Source: Pseudocercospora fijiensis CIRAD86
Taxonomy: Eukaryota; Ascomycota; Dothideomycetes; Mycosphaerellales; Mycosphaerellaceae
Direction: 5' to 3'
DNA length: 64,000 nt
Assembly (NCBI RefSeq): GCF_000340215.1
Contig: NW_006921538.1
Location: 4,290,320 to 4,354,319, forward strand
Shown: positions 35,536-46,446 of the stretch, in pieces
How positions within the stretch are numbered: the first letter of the stretch is position 1
Layout of the letters: every line of letters begins with the position of its first letter
The notes under the pieces: generated by a model
Told to the model about the DNA's origin: nothing
The model's input: only the letters and a program-made list of their open reading frames with translations
Database searches by the model: none
Translations under genes and position numbers: made by a program

Positions 35536-38500
35536 TTACTATAAACGAATATAAAAGCTATATTTATTTATTCCTTAGTCGCTATAACCGCTACCCTTAT
35601 CTATATCTTAGTTACCGCCTATCGCATCGACTACTTTAACCTCCGCATCGATAAGCTAAGCCTATCTATTAGTACGTTAGATAGCATCGACCTACTTAGA
35701 GTCGGTCTTATCGATAGCAGTACCCTATATATTGCTACGATTAGTCGTAGCCTTACGACTAGCCTTAGTAGCCTCTATGTCCTCTACGACCGCATCCGTA
35801 ACGGTAGAACGACCTTCGAAGTACTCCTTGTTGCTTTAGTTAAATATAGCGACCTTCTCGCGGATCTAATCGCTACTAAGCTGCTAGATATCGTCCGATA
35901 TATGCCTACCGTTATTGCTATACGGAGCTATAAAGCCATCCGAGAACAGCTTCTCTGCGCGGCTAAAGACGTTAATAGCCGTATTCTTATAGGTATAGTA
36001 ACTGCTTAGCTTAATACTAGTAAAGGAGGTTATTATATTACGTAGTATACGAGCCGGCTCGCGGTTAAGTGCGATCTTCTTAAAGGTTGCTAGCAGGTTA
36101 TAAGTCGAGTTACCGATACGATTAATATCTTCTAAGTACTCGTAGTTATAGATCTCGAGCTACTTATCTGCCGCTATTATATAACCTTTCTTCCTATTAG
36201 TAATAATGCTAGAAGACAGAATAGCTTCTTAGAGGACATTATTACAGCCTAGACTAAGCAGCTATCGCTTATATATTATTATCCGACTATAATTTCCCTG
36301 CTTAGTACCGAGGAAACTAGGGATTAGATAGTCGACGGATCGACAGAGATAACTAATATCTGCGTTATAGACCCCGAGGCGTAGAGTAAGGAATATCTTA
36401 ATCTCCTATATTATCCGAGCTATAGTAGTGTACTAGGCATTAGGTGCCGGCTTACTAACGCGGTGCGGCAAGCTACGCTATGCCTCGATAGATAGGAGCT
36501 TCTTATAGATGTCCTACACTATCTCTAGGTATTGCTAAGCGGTTAGCCTAGATAGGGCCTCCTTAACTGCATCTATACGGCTCTCCTTACTAGAGATTAC
36601 AACGCGGCCCTACTTAGACAACTACTTAATAGCCGCACCGATACTACGAGCCCGGAATATAGTCTTAAGAAGCCGAAGGATCTCGAAGAATTTTAGCTTA
36701 GTACTACTAACCTTGTTCTCGCTATACTAGAATACAGCATCGCCCTTTGCTGTCTAAGCGCTTAGAAGAGGCTTCCTATCGCTGTTCTTATCCTAGTACG
36801 TACGTAGGACAGTAAATGCATAGTTTATTATAGTATAGAACTAGGCTAGCGATATAAGGAGGCTGTCGCGCTTATCGTACGGGTCCTTATTCTCGACACT
36901 CTCGTTACGTACGCTATACCTACGTACGACGGTTATATTGTCGCTATTCTATATATATAGAGGTCCCTCTAGCCCGCTCGCAAAGTCCTTGTCGCGGTCT
37001 AGGTCCTAGAACTTGAGTAGGATCTCGTCCTATATAGTACATATGCCCTTAATAGTCGCCTCGTCGTTAAAGGAAATAGGCTACGAATATACCTCTATAC
37101 GGGCCGGGTCTAACTTGTCGATTACTAGCTATACTAGTCGCTTTAGATTACTACCGCTATTCTCGAAAATTGCCTTTACGGCCTCTAGAAACGTATACGC
37201 AATAGCCTTATCGATATAGAAGAGCGTAGTCTTAATACTAATATCGGAAACCTCCTCCCTATCCGGTCGTGTTACCTTATCTTTATAGATATTCTTAAAG
37301 ATGTTATTAGCGTTTAGCGGCTTGTCGTAATAGATTATCTTCTTCTTTAGGCTACCCTTCGGAATGCGCTTGTTAACGGCTACACACGAGGCAGTTATAG
37401 CCACTATCTAGTTAGTATCGCTAGTAGCCTAGTCGGTACGGTTCTATATCCGATTGAAATTGTCGATAGTACTACTATACCGCTTGTCGGGGCGGTTGTA
37501 CAGCTTAGCAATTTGCGTCTCTATATAATTAGCATTCTTATCTATTAAGATCTAGATAGTCTAATATGCTAGAGTAATGTTTAGGTTGTTTAAGACCTCG
37601 ATCGTACGACGACTCGTACTATTGCTAACGAGGAATATTCTAAGGGCCTTTAGAAAGAATAATGCCTTAATATAAGACATAGAATATAGGACTTAAGAGG
37701 TTAGCATCGTCGTACGCTTCCGTATAACATTACGCTTGTCCGCGAACTTAGTCTAGTACTAGTAATAATCGCGACGTACGTTAGGTAGCAGATCCTAGCC
37801 GAGCAACTAATGCTATATAGGAGCGACCTATTAGATAGCATCGTCTATATCTCCGAGGTCGATTTCGAAGTTATAGAACTCCGGTTTATATATACTAAAC
37901 AAATCCTTGCTAATAAGGTTCTTTAGCTTATTACGAACAATACGAGTACTAAACAGGCGATCTTCTAGAAAGGTATCGACAATAGCCTAGAGGTTCTTCT
38001 CGTATTGCTTAGAGCGCTTAGTAGTCTTGCGAGTTTTAGCAGACGTAGATGCTTTGTCGCCCGGCTTGCCGACTAGATACTTAATAAAGTAGGTTATACT
38101 AACCTTATTCTTTACTATAGTATCCTTTAGCTCCTTATAATACTTGTCGAGGAGCCGCTTAAGCGCAACGTCTTTACTAGCACGGCGTGCTATTTCTAGG
38201 GCCTCTTTATTTTTATCTTTATCTTTATCGACCGTATCGTCTTTATCGCGAGTATCTAACTCCTCGTTACTACTAAGATCTTCGTCTTCTTCGCTAAGGT
38301 CTTTATCTATAGTCTCCGACTCCGACTACTTATCTTCGAAGTCGCTAACCCTAGGCATATCCGCTAGTCGTACGATAGTCTCTAGTACATCGCTTAGGAA
38401 GCCGCTTATAGAGTATATTAGCAATACTACTATCTGTCTAGGAAGAGGTAGACCGACTAGAGCGTACTAATAACCTAGCTAGCCTAGAAGTAGCGCATTA

Positions 38501-38616
38501 TCTAAATCCTAGTCTATTAGATCGCCGCTATCGTCTTACTGCTAAGGCGGAAGGATTGGATTGCCTTTATCGTCGTAATTATATACCGTTATCTTACTAG
38601 AAGGTTCGTTAGACAT
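35536..38616 (-). pseudogene. DUF6589-like protein, RIP-damaged, single frame of about 1026 codons
   Basis: On the minus strand an ATG at 38616 (MSNEPSSKITVYNYDDKGN) opens a frame that stays aligned for 3.08 kb, broken only by TAG/TAA, and ends about 35536-35541. It has an acidic N-terminal region (DLSEEDEDLSSNEELDTRD) and a Lys-rich stretch. A helical core contains RTIEVLNNLNITLAYQTIQ, then TIDNFNRIQNRT, followed by ITASCVAVN. A turn pairing in front of a D-N-[FI]-N motif, followed by a small residue-rich segment, resembles the DUF6589 family of fungal transposon-associated proteins. The match is from memory of the pattern and needs a profile search. Its partner is the helicase that faces it. 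Confidence 0.5.
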
Positions 38617-38634
38617 CTTAAAGGGTAGTAGTAG

Positions 38635-38765
38635 CGGTAGTGCTAGCGGTCTACTAGCGGTAGTACTAGCGGTCTGCTAGCGGTCTGCTAGCGGTGGTGC
38701 TAGCGGTCTACTAGCAGTAGTAGCAGCGGTAGTAGTAGCTATAGTAGTAGTGCTAGTAGCGACTT
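38635..38765 (+). repeat. CTAGCGGTAGT-type tandem repeats
   Basis: Irregular copies of a 9-15 bp unit (ctagcggtagta, ctagcggtctg) lie just upstream of the DUF6589-like start codon. Confidence 0.75.
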
Positions 38766-40320
38766 TTAGGTGTTTTAACCTTAGCTTTAGAGTCGCGTCT
38801 GCTATATAGTAGCAACTTAATAACTACACCTCGGATAGACTTATGCTATACATAAAAGGTATTTAGAAATGGTCTACGAAGGACCTCGAAGTATCGAGTC
38901 GGCTATAGGAAGGTTATCGATTGCCCTCGAAGGCTATAGAGCGGTTAGTAGGCGTCGGACGGAATTTTCGCCTATCTAAACAATAATTACCGGCGTTAGG
39001 AGAAGGACCTCTAAGTGTTAGCTAGGCGATGCGGTATGTTATATATTAAGGTGTTTCTAGTAGTGCAGCTAGCCGCCTAGCAATCCGGATAGCTACAGTC
39101 GAGTCGGCTTAGCAGAATAGCGAAAACTTAACGCGCTAACGTCGTACAGACTTGTTTAATAGGTAGAATAAAGCGCAATTAGTAGGGCTACAACCTCCGC
39201 TATTTAGAATATCTTATATACGTTGTAGTGTTATATTAGTATTTAGTAGGCTAGTTTCGTACGGGTTTATATTAGGCTCGTAGGCGAAGAATAAGGTAGA
39301 GTGCTCGTAATTGGTTATCGGTAAGTTCGGAAGCTAGCCCTAATTACTAATCTATTACGTGCACTCGGTCGCAATATAATCCCTATTTACTATATATCTA
39401 CGCAACTCAATTCTTTATACCTACGAGCCTAAATAGAGGTAGTACGTAAATACATTACGAATTATAAGGCTTGAATTAGTAATTAACAAACGATCGCAAG
39501 ATTAGGGGCTAGTAGCTTTTAGTAGGCTAGCGTTAGTATGTCCGCGGCGTATCCTTAGTACTTCTCCTTCGCTTAGAACTTCTACGATATAATAAATCGA
39601 TAATTAATCTACCGGTTTAAAGAAAGGGCTTAAGTCGGATCGGCGGAAGAGTCTAGTATACTAGTATACGCGCGGTATAAGAATTCCCGATCGTTCGTTA
39701 CTAGTATTCTAGGACAAATTCGAAGTATTAGAGGGACATTTAGCAATCTCTAGATACTTTACCTACGATAACGTAAGCTATATATAGAGGCTGTTAGTAA
39801 TAGAGAGCCTTGCCTAGTGCTAATATTATGCCTAAATATAGTAGTCTTCTAGTATTATTAATAAGCCCTCTTCTATAGTAGTATAGCCCGTAGTTATATA
39901 ATAAGACATGCTTCTAAAGCGTATAGCTAGTAGTCGACTTAATATAGGCGCCGGACACCTAAACCTAACCTTAGACGCTAAAGACTAGTACGTCGATTTT
40001 ACGGATAGCGGCCCTAATCTATTTAAAGCTCTAGCATCTAGGGACCTTCGAGGTAAATGCCTAGGCCTTAACGCCGTAGGTAATTATAGCTTCCTTCCGC
40101 GTAACGGGAAGGCTTAATAAGCTTAATAGGGTTTTTTATAGATCGGGGATATTGTTAGCCCCCTTACGGATTAGCTTGATTCTATGCTTAAGGTGTTTTC
40201 TTGTCCGTAGTTAAGTAGTTATAATAGTTAGGTCTTTAGTATCTTTCCGGGGTATAAGACGACGTAGATAGAATAGGAAGCAGAAAGAATTAGGAGGAGA
40301 TAAAAGTTCGATTTGTAGTT
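38766..40320. other. right part of the RIP island, no aligned frame
   Basis: TpA-rich unique sequence with no frame I can follow. It may be the element's terminal non-coding part or an older fragment. The composition returns to normal near 40320. Confidence 0.45.
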
Positions 40321-40947
40321 AGCGTTATACGCAGCAGATAAGAAATGATGTGTGTGTAATAATAATGTTTCTTCTTTTCGCATTTCGTTTCAGAACTGTG
40401 ATTAAGTCAAGTAACCAGCTCGGGCATGTGATTTGTGCTAAGCTGGCTTGAAGCCTTTGCACTGGAGTGTTCGTAGTGCATATACGGCAAACACGGCTCT
40501 TCATTACTTCACCTCTTGGGATGCTACGAAGGCTGGTGACGTCTCACGATTGCACTACGTCTTTTCGAGTCTGGAAACAGATCTGGATAGGGGAAATGAG
40601 AATTTGAGATGGCACAATTTTGGAAATACGTAACTTGGATCTAGCCGTGGAAGAGAAAATTTGAGATTGCAAAGTTTTGGGAGTACGTACCTGGTATCCG
40701 GTTTTTGAAACCAGATGCCATTACCTAGCACTGTGAGCTTTGATTCACCGTTGCGACTCACCGCTCCATCTCAATCATCAGAGAAGCAGAAGCTGAGGCA
40801 GAATGCAGTACCTACCTGTCCACAGATCAGCAGAAGGATTCTCCTCAAAGAGACACACACGGCCAATGATTCAAATCAACCAGGATTCAATCACTTGCCA
40901 TCCGCATCTCCAGCAGGCGTGATCGTAATGCGAGGAACCAAAGCTCA
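40321..40947. other. unique sequence right of the RIP island
   Basis: Normal base composition. A short direct repeat (gaaaatgagaatttgagatgg at about 40591 and gaaaatttgagattg at about 40655, each followed by a related gtacgta stretch) is present. No gene supported. Confidence 0.4.
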
Positions 40948-41514
40948 TTAGCCCAGTTCCTCCAAACTCTCACCTTTCGGACCTAAATCCTCCTGATCAT
41001 CCTCCAGTTGTGGTGGCCCAGACTGAGCACCCCATGAACTGCCATCATAAAGGCTACTCGCCTCTTCCCTCCCCCCCTCCTTCGCCTTCCCCTTCCCCTT
41101 CCCCTCCCTCTCCGTCTTGAAGCTCCTCAAACTCCACCCCTCCCGAACCTCCATCCACGTCCCCTTCGTAAAATACGCTTTCGGCGGCCGTCTCGGTCCC
41201 TTATCCCACCCATGAATCGTCCCAATCTTAATCGCCCACGCAGCCTCATTCAAAACTTTCTCCTGCGCAGGCGGAATGTTTTGTAAGTCGTACGCTACGG
41301 CGGCTTCGGTGAGTTCGACGCGGGTTTTTACTGCGGATTCCAAATCTTCGCGGGCGGACTTCAGGGCGGAGAGGTTGGTTTCCGGGATTTGGAAGAGCCA
41401 GGTGGAGATTTTGAGTTCCTTGGTGGAGACTTCGTTTATCATGGCGATGAGGTGGGTGCGGAAGTCGGGGATGGTGCGGTAGGAGATGTGGGGGCGAGGG
41501 TCTTGGGAGGCCAT
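40948..41514 (-). CDS. hypothetical protein, 188 residues, helical with charged tail
   Basis: A single exon begins MASQDPRPHISYRTIPDFR at an ATG in good context (cagcaATGg). Residues 20-95 look helical and amphipathic (LSALKSAREDLESAVKTRV), then a Trp-containing middle (IHGWDKGPRRPPKAYFTKG). The tail is Lys/Gly/Glu-rich (GKGKGKAKEGG) and ends with an acidic DDQEDLGPKGESLEELG. There is no signal peptide. I do not recognise it, and codon-like base composition on this strand is the main support. Confidence 0.6.
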   Translation of the reverse strand: MASQDPRPHISYRTIPDFRTHLIAMINEVSTKELKISTWLFQIPETNLSALKSAREDLESAVKTRVELTEAAVAYDLQNIPPAQEKVLNEAAWAIKIGTIHGWDKGPRRPPKAYFTKGTWMEVREGWSLRSFKTEREGKGKGKAKEGGREEASSLYDGSSWGAQSGPPQLEDDQEDLGPKGESLEELG

Positions 41515-42289
41515 TGCTGTGGTTGTAGGTGGTAGGGGGGTGTTTGGAGAGCGCTGTGGGTGATGAGTTGAGTTTGAAGAGCGCTGAATGGTTGTGGGTG
41601 TTTTTCGATGGAAGGCTGGTATCTGGTGGGACTCTGGTCAACAGAGTCGGTTAGAATGTAGCTTTGATGGAATGGAAGTGGAAAGGAGGAGCAGGGAAGC
41701 GTTCCTCAGTCAGCTTTTATCTTCGTCTGGCGGCGAGGCGTGGAAGGTGAACAATCCATTCTTCTCACGAGTGAGCAGTGTTTCTCAAACGACAATGAGA
41801 TTGTACTGCGTTTCTCACAAAGGGATATGGTAAGACGTGTATTTTGTCAAAGAGCACCGTTGTCTTTCTTTGTTATTGCAAAGTCTTTGATCTGACAAGC
41901 CCATTGTAGCGCGTCGCCTCCTCTGTCGCCCGTGGAGTTGACAGTGTTGTCTGATTCATGTGGCGACTTCGTGTAATCCATGAGCCGTGACGAAGACTTC
42001 CGTACGAGCCACTCCCTCTCGTTGCCTTGGCCTTCTCCTGGTCGGCCTTGGAGCCAAGTCAATATATCCCCCGCAGTCTAATGAGTGCGTGTATGCCATC
42101 CGTTCGTGTGCCAAGCTGCCGCTCGCGGGCCCGTGGGCAGGATTTGGTGAGATGTTGTGGTTACGAAAGCGATGGCCTCCGAGCTTGATTGATCCCAAAG
42201 GATACACTTTTGCGGCGAGAATACTGGATGCAATAGCGCAGAAAGGGAACTCTTGGTAACAAACACGTCAGTCTGATGGTTGCTGCTTT
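41515..42289. other. intergenic sequence
   Basis: Only short overlapping frames on both strands (for example 41987-42259 plus). No supported gene. The left end is the promoter side of the 40948-41514 gene. Confidence 0.35.
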
Positions 42290-43060
42290 TCTCCTATCAC
42301 GAACCTCTGCGACACTTTCAACGGCGAGGGAGATATGTAAGCCGAAAGTCCGCCACGCTCGCCATGAGACAACCCGTGGACTATGACCGTGGCTAGGAGA
42401 AGCGAAAACCGTGAAAAATGAGCCGGCTTTACAACTCCTCTCACGTTCTTCCTGGGCGGCCCTATCTACTCCGTGGCCATCGAGAAGACCGGAAGCCCTC
42501 GAAAGCCCGAAGTGTGTATGTGACTGAAGGAAATTGTGCTTACCTAGGCGGCAGTTAGCAATCGTGCCACAACGACGGCGAAGAAAATGTAAGCCTCAGA
42601 TCTGCTGCGCTCGCCATAAGACGACCACAGACAGGAGACGCGGCTGAGAGAAGCGAAGACAGTATGCGCCTTGCGACTCCTGTTCCATCAATCTTGGGCA
42701 GCATAGCCGACTTCACGGCCATGGAGACGACCAGAAGCCCTTGTATGCCCGAATGTGTTTGTGTGAGAAGGGGAGTTGACTTACCTGATGTTTGAATGGG
42801 TCATCGTGAACGATTCTGCCTTGATAACCACCGAAGGGTGTGTAAAAATGTAAGCCTCAAGTCCGCTGCGCTCGCCATAGGACAACCCGCAGACAGTAGA
42901 CACGGCTAGGAGAAGTAAAGGCCTTTCATTAGAGAACAGTCAGCCTTGCAACTCCCGGTGCATCAATCTTGGACCAAGCTCTCGACCTGGTGCTCATGGA
43001 AGGAGCATCAGAGTCCTTGGCAGTCCGTGTATAGTGTAGTGGAGGGAAAAAGTCAGGGGC
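42290..43060 (+). repeat. three tandem copies of a ~255-bp unit
   Basis: The landmark tgtaagcc occurs at 42336, 42588 and 42849, giving periods of 252 and 261 bp. Each copy continues with ctgcgctcgccataagac-like sequence, then cggctaggagaagcgaa, acaactcct, and a catcaatcttggg segment. Copies have diverged by about a quarter and contain no shared long frame. The unit carries a GTAAG and ends before a CTTACCT, but I see no coding sense in it. Confidence 0.75.
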
Positions 43061-43829
43061 AAATTTGAACTGTTTTGTGGACTTGCTGCGGGATTGGCCG
43101 TTGGAGCACGGCCGTTCCTGTTTCTACGGCCGTGGATCAACCGCATGACGAGATGCTGGAGATGATCTGGAGCCGAGCGACGCTGATTTTCGTTTATGAA
43201 TGGTCATTTCGCAGTCCTGGCTCACCTTGACAGACAGAGTCGGCTCTAAGAGTTCTCGAAGCCCCTTCATCTGTACATTCGCTACTCGACCTCTACATAG
43301 TCCCTTCCATGCGCCATACTAAAGACTTCCCTTCACCCACGAAGCATCAGGACATTCAATGTGCAAGTACAACCACATCGAGGGTAGAAAGAAGCTTCTC
43401 ATTCATGAGGATTGACCCCCAACCGAAGGATCGCCGCAGCGGACAATGGAGAAGCTGTAGCCCATATCCATGAATCGATGCACGAGGGACCAAGCAATGA
43501 AGAGACAAGTGTCTGCCCATGGTAGTCAAACAGGTAGCTCAAAAACATCAATAATCACGGACTTTTCGTGGCACTCGCCATTCACTCCTACTTGAGGATT
43601 TACATGCCGCACGTGAATCAGTTGCTACGCGCACCGGGCAGCTCCTATCTGAATAGCTCCAGTCACCAGAAATTCTTCAACGTTTCCACTCACGCTTAGC
43701 GAAAGACGATCTTGCAAAACCACAACTCCCAAACAGCGCCCCTCGAGAGATTGACTAAAAGCAACAACCCTCGAATCAAAACCATCACAGAGCAAGACTC
43801 AAATATTGTACGGCACTACTTCTCAGGTC
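43061..43829. other. intergenic sequence
   Basis: No gene or repeat supported in this stretch. Confidence 0.35.
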
Positions 43830-44129
43830 ATGATGTCTACCACCTTCAAGTTGAACATAAATGTCGCGCAAGTCGGCGCCAGCGCCTCGAGCGTGAAGCC
43901 GGGAGAGAAGAAGCCAGAGAAGCTTGCGGTTGTCGACGGCGAGAACAAGAACGAGAAGGCGATGCGTAAGAAGAGAAGTGAGCACAATACGGCGCTCACA
44001 TCCAACATTCATGGCAGCCAGCCGCCGCAGAAAGATTATGGCGGTACGCGCGACTATTTCGCCGAGCGTAGTCGCATGTCGAAGGAAGAGCGCGCGAAGG
44101 ATGATTGGGCGTTCTTGCACTGCGGATGA
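43830..44129 (+). CDS. small Lys/Glu-rich hypothetical protein
   Basis: A 99-residue frame starts MMSTTFKLNINVAQVGASA; either of two adjacent ATGs could serve. It has a basic patch (NEKAMRKKRSEHN) and ends YFAERSRMSKEERAKDDWAF then LHCG. A well-formed GTGAGT donor and CTAG acceptor follow just after the stop (about 44159-44208), so the true gene may be spliced into another 3' end. No family recognised. Confidence 0.4.
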   Translation: MMSTTFKLNINVAQVGASASSVKPGEKKPEKLAVVDGENKNEKAMRKKRSEHNTALTSNIHGSQPPQKDYGGTRDYFAERSRMSKEERAKDDWAFLHCG

Positions 44130-44760
44130 AGATTCTCTTGGTGGAAAAGCCGAATACGTGAGTACTGATGAGTTCAGGCTATTGAGTCTTCTGCTGATGG
44201 CATCTAGGAAATCGTTCGCCCCAAGCCTGCTCCGTTGATGCACATAGAAGCGGAGGGATTTTTTATAAGCGTCAAGAATAATGCGGTAAATGGACATACA
44301 GGTGTATTAGGCTAAGATTTCGAGCCCTCGAGTAGGGCACGCAGAGCAAATGGCGCTCAGAAAGGCATCGAGGGCGCTCGTTGGCACAGAAGCAAACTGC
44401 TTTCTTCAATAGAACTCCGGCATTACGAAACAACGAAAGCATCTTCAATTACTTATTTATGTCTCACTTCTCAGGCCATATATCTTCGGGTGTGAGTCTA
44501 TTTCCTGTGGCAATATTGTCTGACTCGAGGAGCGGACAGGAAAACTTCACTTCGTTTGAGTTTACTAGCGCGTCTTTTTCGCGGGATCCCTGCTTCCCGC
44601 CCCGAACTCATCGTATACCTTTTCGCCTTGAGCTTGTATATAAAACTTCAGTTGTAAACATTACAGGACTGTCTCTAATATCCATTGCGATCACATCGCT
44701 AAGAAAGCCACAGGTTCTACCACCACCCAGCTATCCTGGATCTCTTCGCCAGGCTCGAAG
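44130..44760. other. sequence upstream of the paralogue array
   Basis: No gene supported. A frame at 44381-44878 begins only at TTG and has no domain. Confidence 0.35.
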
Positions 44761-45979
44761 AAGGAAGACACTCCAAAGGCTCCGACAACGCGTAGAAACT
44801 ACGCATTTGATTCTAAGATGCCACACCTCTAGACACAATAGGAGCGCCATGCCTCCGATATCATGCGTTACGAAATGAATCTTGACTGGCCTGAAAACGT
44901 GCGAATCTTTCAACGACTGTACAACGCCAGTGCGACGGTCAAGTGGGTTCGCGACGACTACAACAACCGTGAAAAGAGCGAAAGGTCGCAGATGTGGACG
45001 AGACACATCATCAAGCCTGTCTATACGGCACAGAAGGAACAAGACCGTGCTACGGTACGGGCAGAGATCATCAACGCCGCAAAGGCTCTCAAAATCGAGA
45101 TTCCTATCACGAATCCGCCTGTTGCGGCTCCTCCTGCACCAACTATCGCTCCTGCTTTACAGCCATTATCAATCTGGAATACTCAAGGTGCCGTCTAATG
45201 TTTAGGCTGCGCCTAGCTACTCACAAGATTCTTTGGTTGTGCTGAACACGACAGTATCCACAGCTACTCCAGCTACAACATCCGCTACGATACCCTTCCA
45301 CGCTCTCCCGCTGGCTAAGCGCTCTGCTCCCAAGTCTCGTCGTCTTGGTCCAAAGTTTGTTCTTGCTGGCCATCCGGATCCCGCGGAGGCGCAGAAAACC
45401 AGCGAGCCTCTAGCCAAGAAACCTGCGACAGCTGAGCGCGTCCAGATGAGTCGAGATCTGCCGTCAGTGAGGCCTCTATAGCAGCCCAATACAATCAATA
45501 CACCAAACACGCGTATAGGCTTCGTCTTAAGCAGCACCTCGTAGTACTCGCGGAAAATTCCGGATCCGAATATCAGCAATCCCTCCTATGCGGCTACACC
45601 TTCGGATAACCTTACTAGTATTAATAATACTCGCTTACGTACGTCCTCGGCTTATAATAGCTATATCCTTCCTTTAGCAGACGCTATAACTGTCTCCGAA
45701 ACTTATACAAGCTCTTACTAGCCTAATACTAGCGTCCTGCGTTATATTACCGCTAATAACGCTAATAGCCTTAATGTTCTACGCCGTTATCTAATCGGAG
45801 ACACTCTAAGTAGCCTTACCGCATTCTCTACTATGTCTATTCCGTAGCTCGAAGCCTAGCTACTATAGTAAGGCATTAAGGTTAGTAGTAGGTTTGCAAG
45901 TATAGTAGAAGAATATAGAAGCGTTAGAGGTAGTATTAAGGAGTATACTAACCTAAGGGCGCGAGACATTATAAGCTAA
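44761..45979 (+). pseudogene. copy A: Myb/SANT-like family pseudogene with RIP-type stops
   Basis: From about 44761 one frame reads into the family's Myb/SANT-like region, with TAG at the conserved Trp of the W-T-x-x-E signature (44830s) and again at a probable Gln. It continues NLDWPENVRIFQRLYN, REKSERSQMW and EIINAAKALKIEIPI. A 67-bp intron, 45188-45254, with GTGCCG and ACAG ends, joins the frame to the next part (STATPATTSATIPFHALPLA). From TAG at 45479 to TAA at 45977 the same frame goes on through strongly TpA-rich sequence with several stops. It lacks the CX4CX2C domain of copies E and F. The start codon is not identified. Confidence 0.6.
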
Positions 45980-46190
45980 CCTTAGCTTTCGAATACCGGA
46001 GACGCCACTCCAAGTGAGGGTAAGGTACTTAATAGTAGTAATAATATAGCGTTAGGTAATCAAAAATAATAGTTGCGCTTATTAAGGCGAGGAAGGGAAT
46101 GGGATTAGAAGGGCTAGAGGGGCTTTTAGATAGTAAGAGTTATAAAAGCTATTGCAAACGAGGAGATAAGGGCTTCGGGGTTAGGGGGTT
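45480..46190. other. strongly RIP-affected segment at the 3' end of copy A
   Basis: Base composition switches abruptly near 45480 to the TpA-rich, CpA-poor pattern of the transposon islands, while the coding frame of copy A runs across the switch. The TpA-rich part continues about 200 bp past the pseudogene end. No transposon domain is visible here. Confidence 0.6.
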
Positions 46191-46446
46191 TGATAAGGTT
46201 GTTATTAGGCATAGTATAAGGTGAGAAATGCTTAGGCCGGCTCGAGACATGGAGCTAGATACTACTTACACGAAAGTGGAACAAAGTACTACGTCGTGCT
46301 TATGAAAACTCATGAAGTGCAGATCCAGTCAAATTTGGTTATTTACTCCCATTTCAAAATGCCCCCAAAAAAATCTCTATTCATGCTCTAGAATCTCGCA
46401 ACCTATCTCTACTCAACATCAGCCGCTTATCCACCCCAAACTCCTT

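Larger units (their letters stand above)
28200..40320. mobile_element. 12-kb RIP-damaged island: RecQ-like helicase plus DUF6589-like protein (probable large transposon)
   Basis: Over this whole stretch TpA is extreme, CpA and TpG are scarce, and the tetramer CTAG is very frequent, in sharp contrast to both flanks. It holds two long convergent coding frames: a RecQ-like helicase (29218-32049, plus) and a DUF6589-like protein (35536-38616, minus). Between them are many tandem arrays. I could not find terminal inverted repeats, LTRs or a target duplication, so the limits are those of base composition only. It could be one element, or two nested ones. A RecQ helicase on a repeat also recalls fungal subtelomeric helicase genes, but no telomere repeat is present. 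Confidence 0.55.

Noticed and set aside
28200..40320. Subtelomeric location of the RecQ-like helicase
   Set aside because: No telomere repeat is present and ordinary genes lie on both sides, so it is internal in this assembly.
28394..40340. Similar short direct motif (agttcgattt then gttagcg) at 28.39 kb and 40.31 kb as possible ends of the 12-kb element
   Set aside because: Only about 17 of 25 bases match, it is not at the composition boundary on the left, and no flanking duplication accompanies it.
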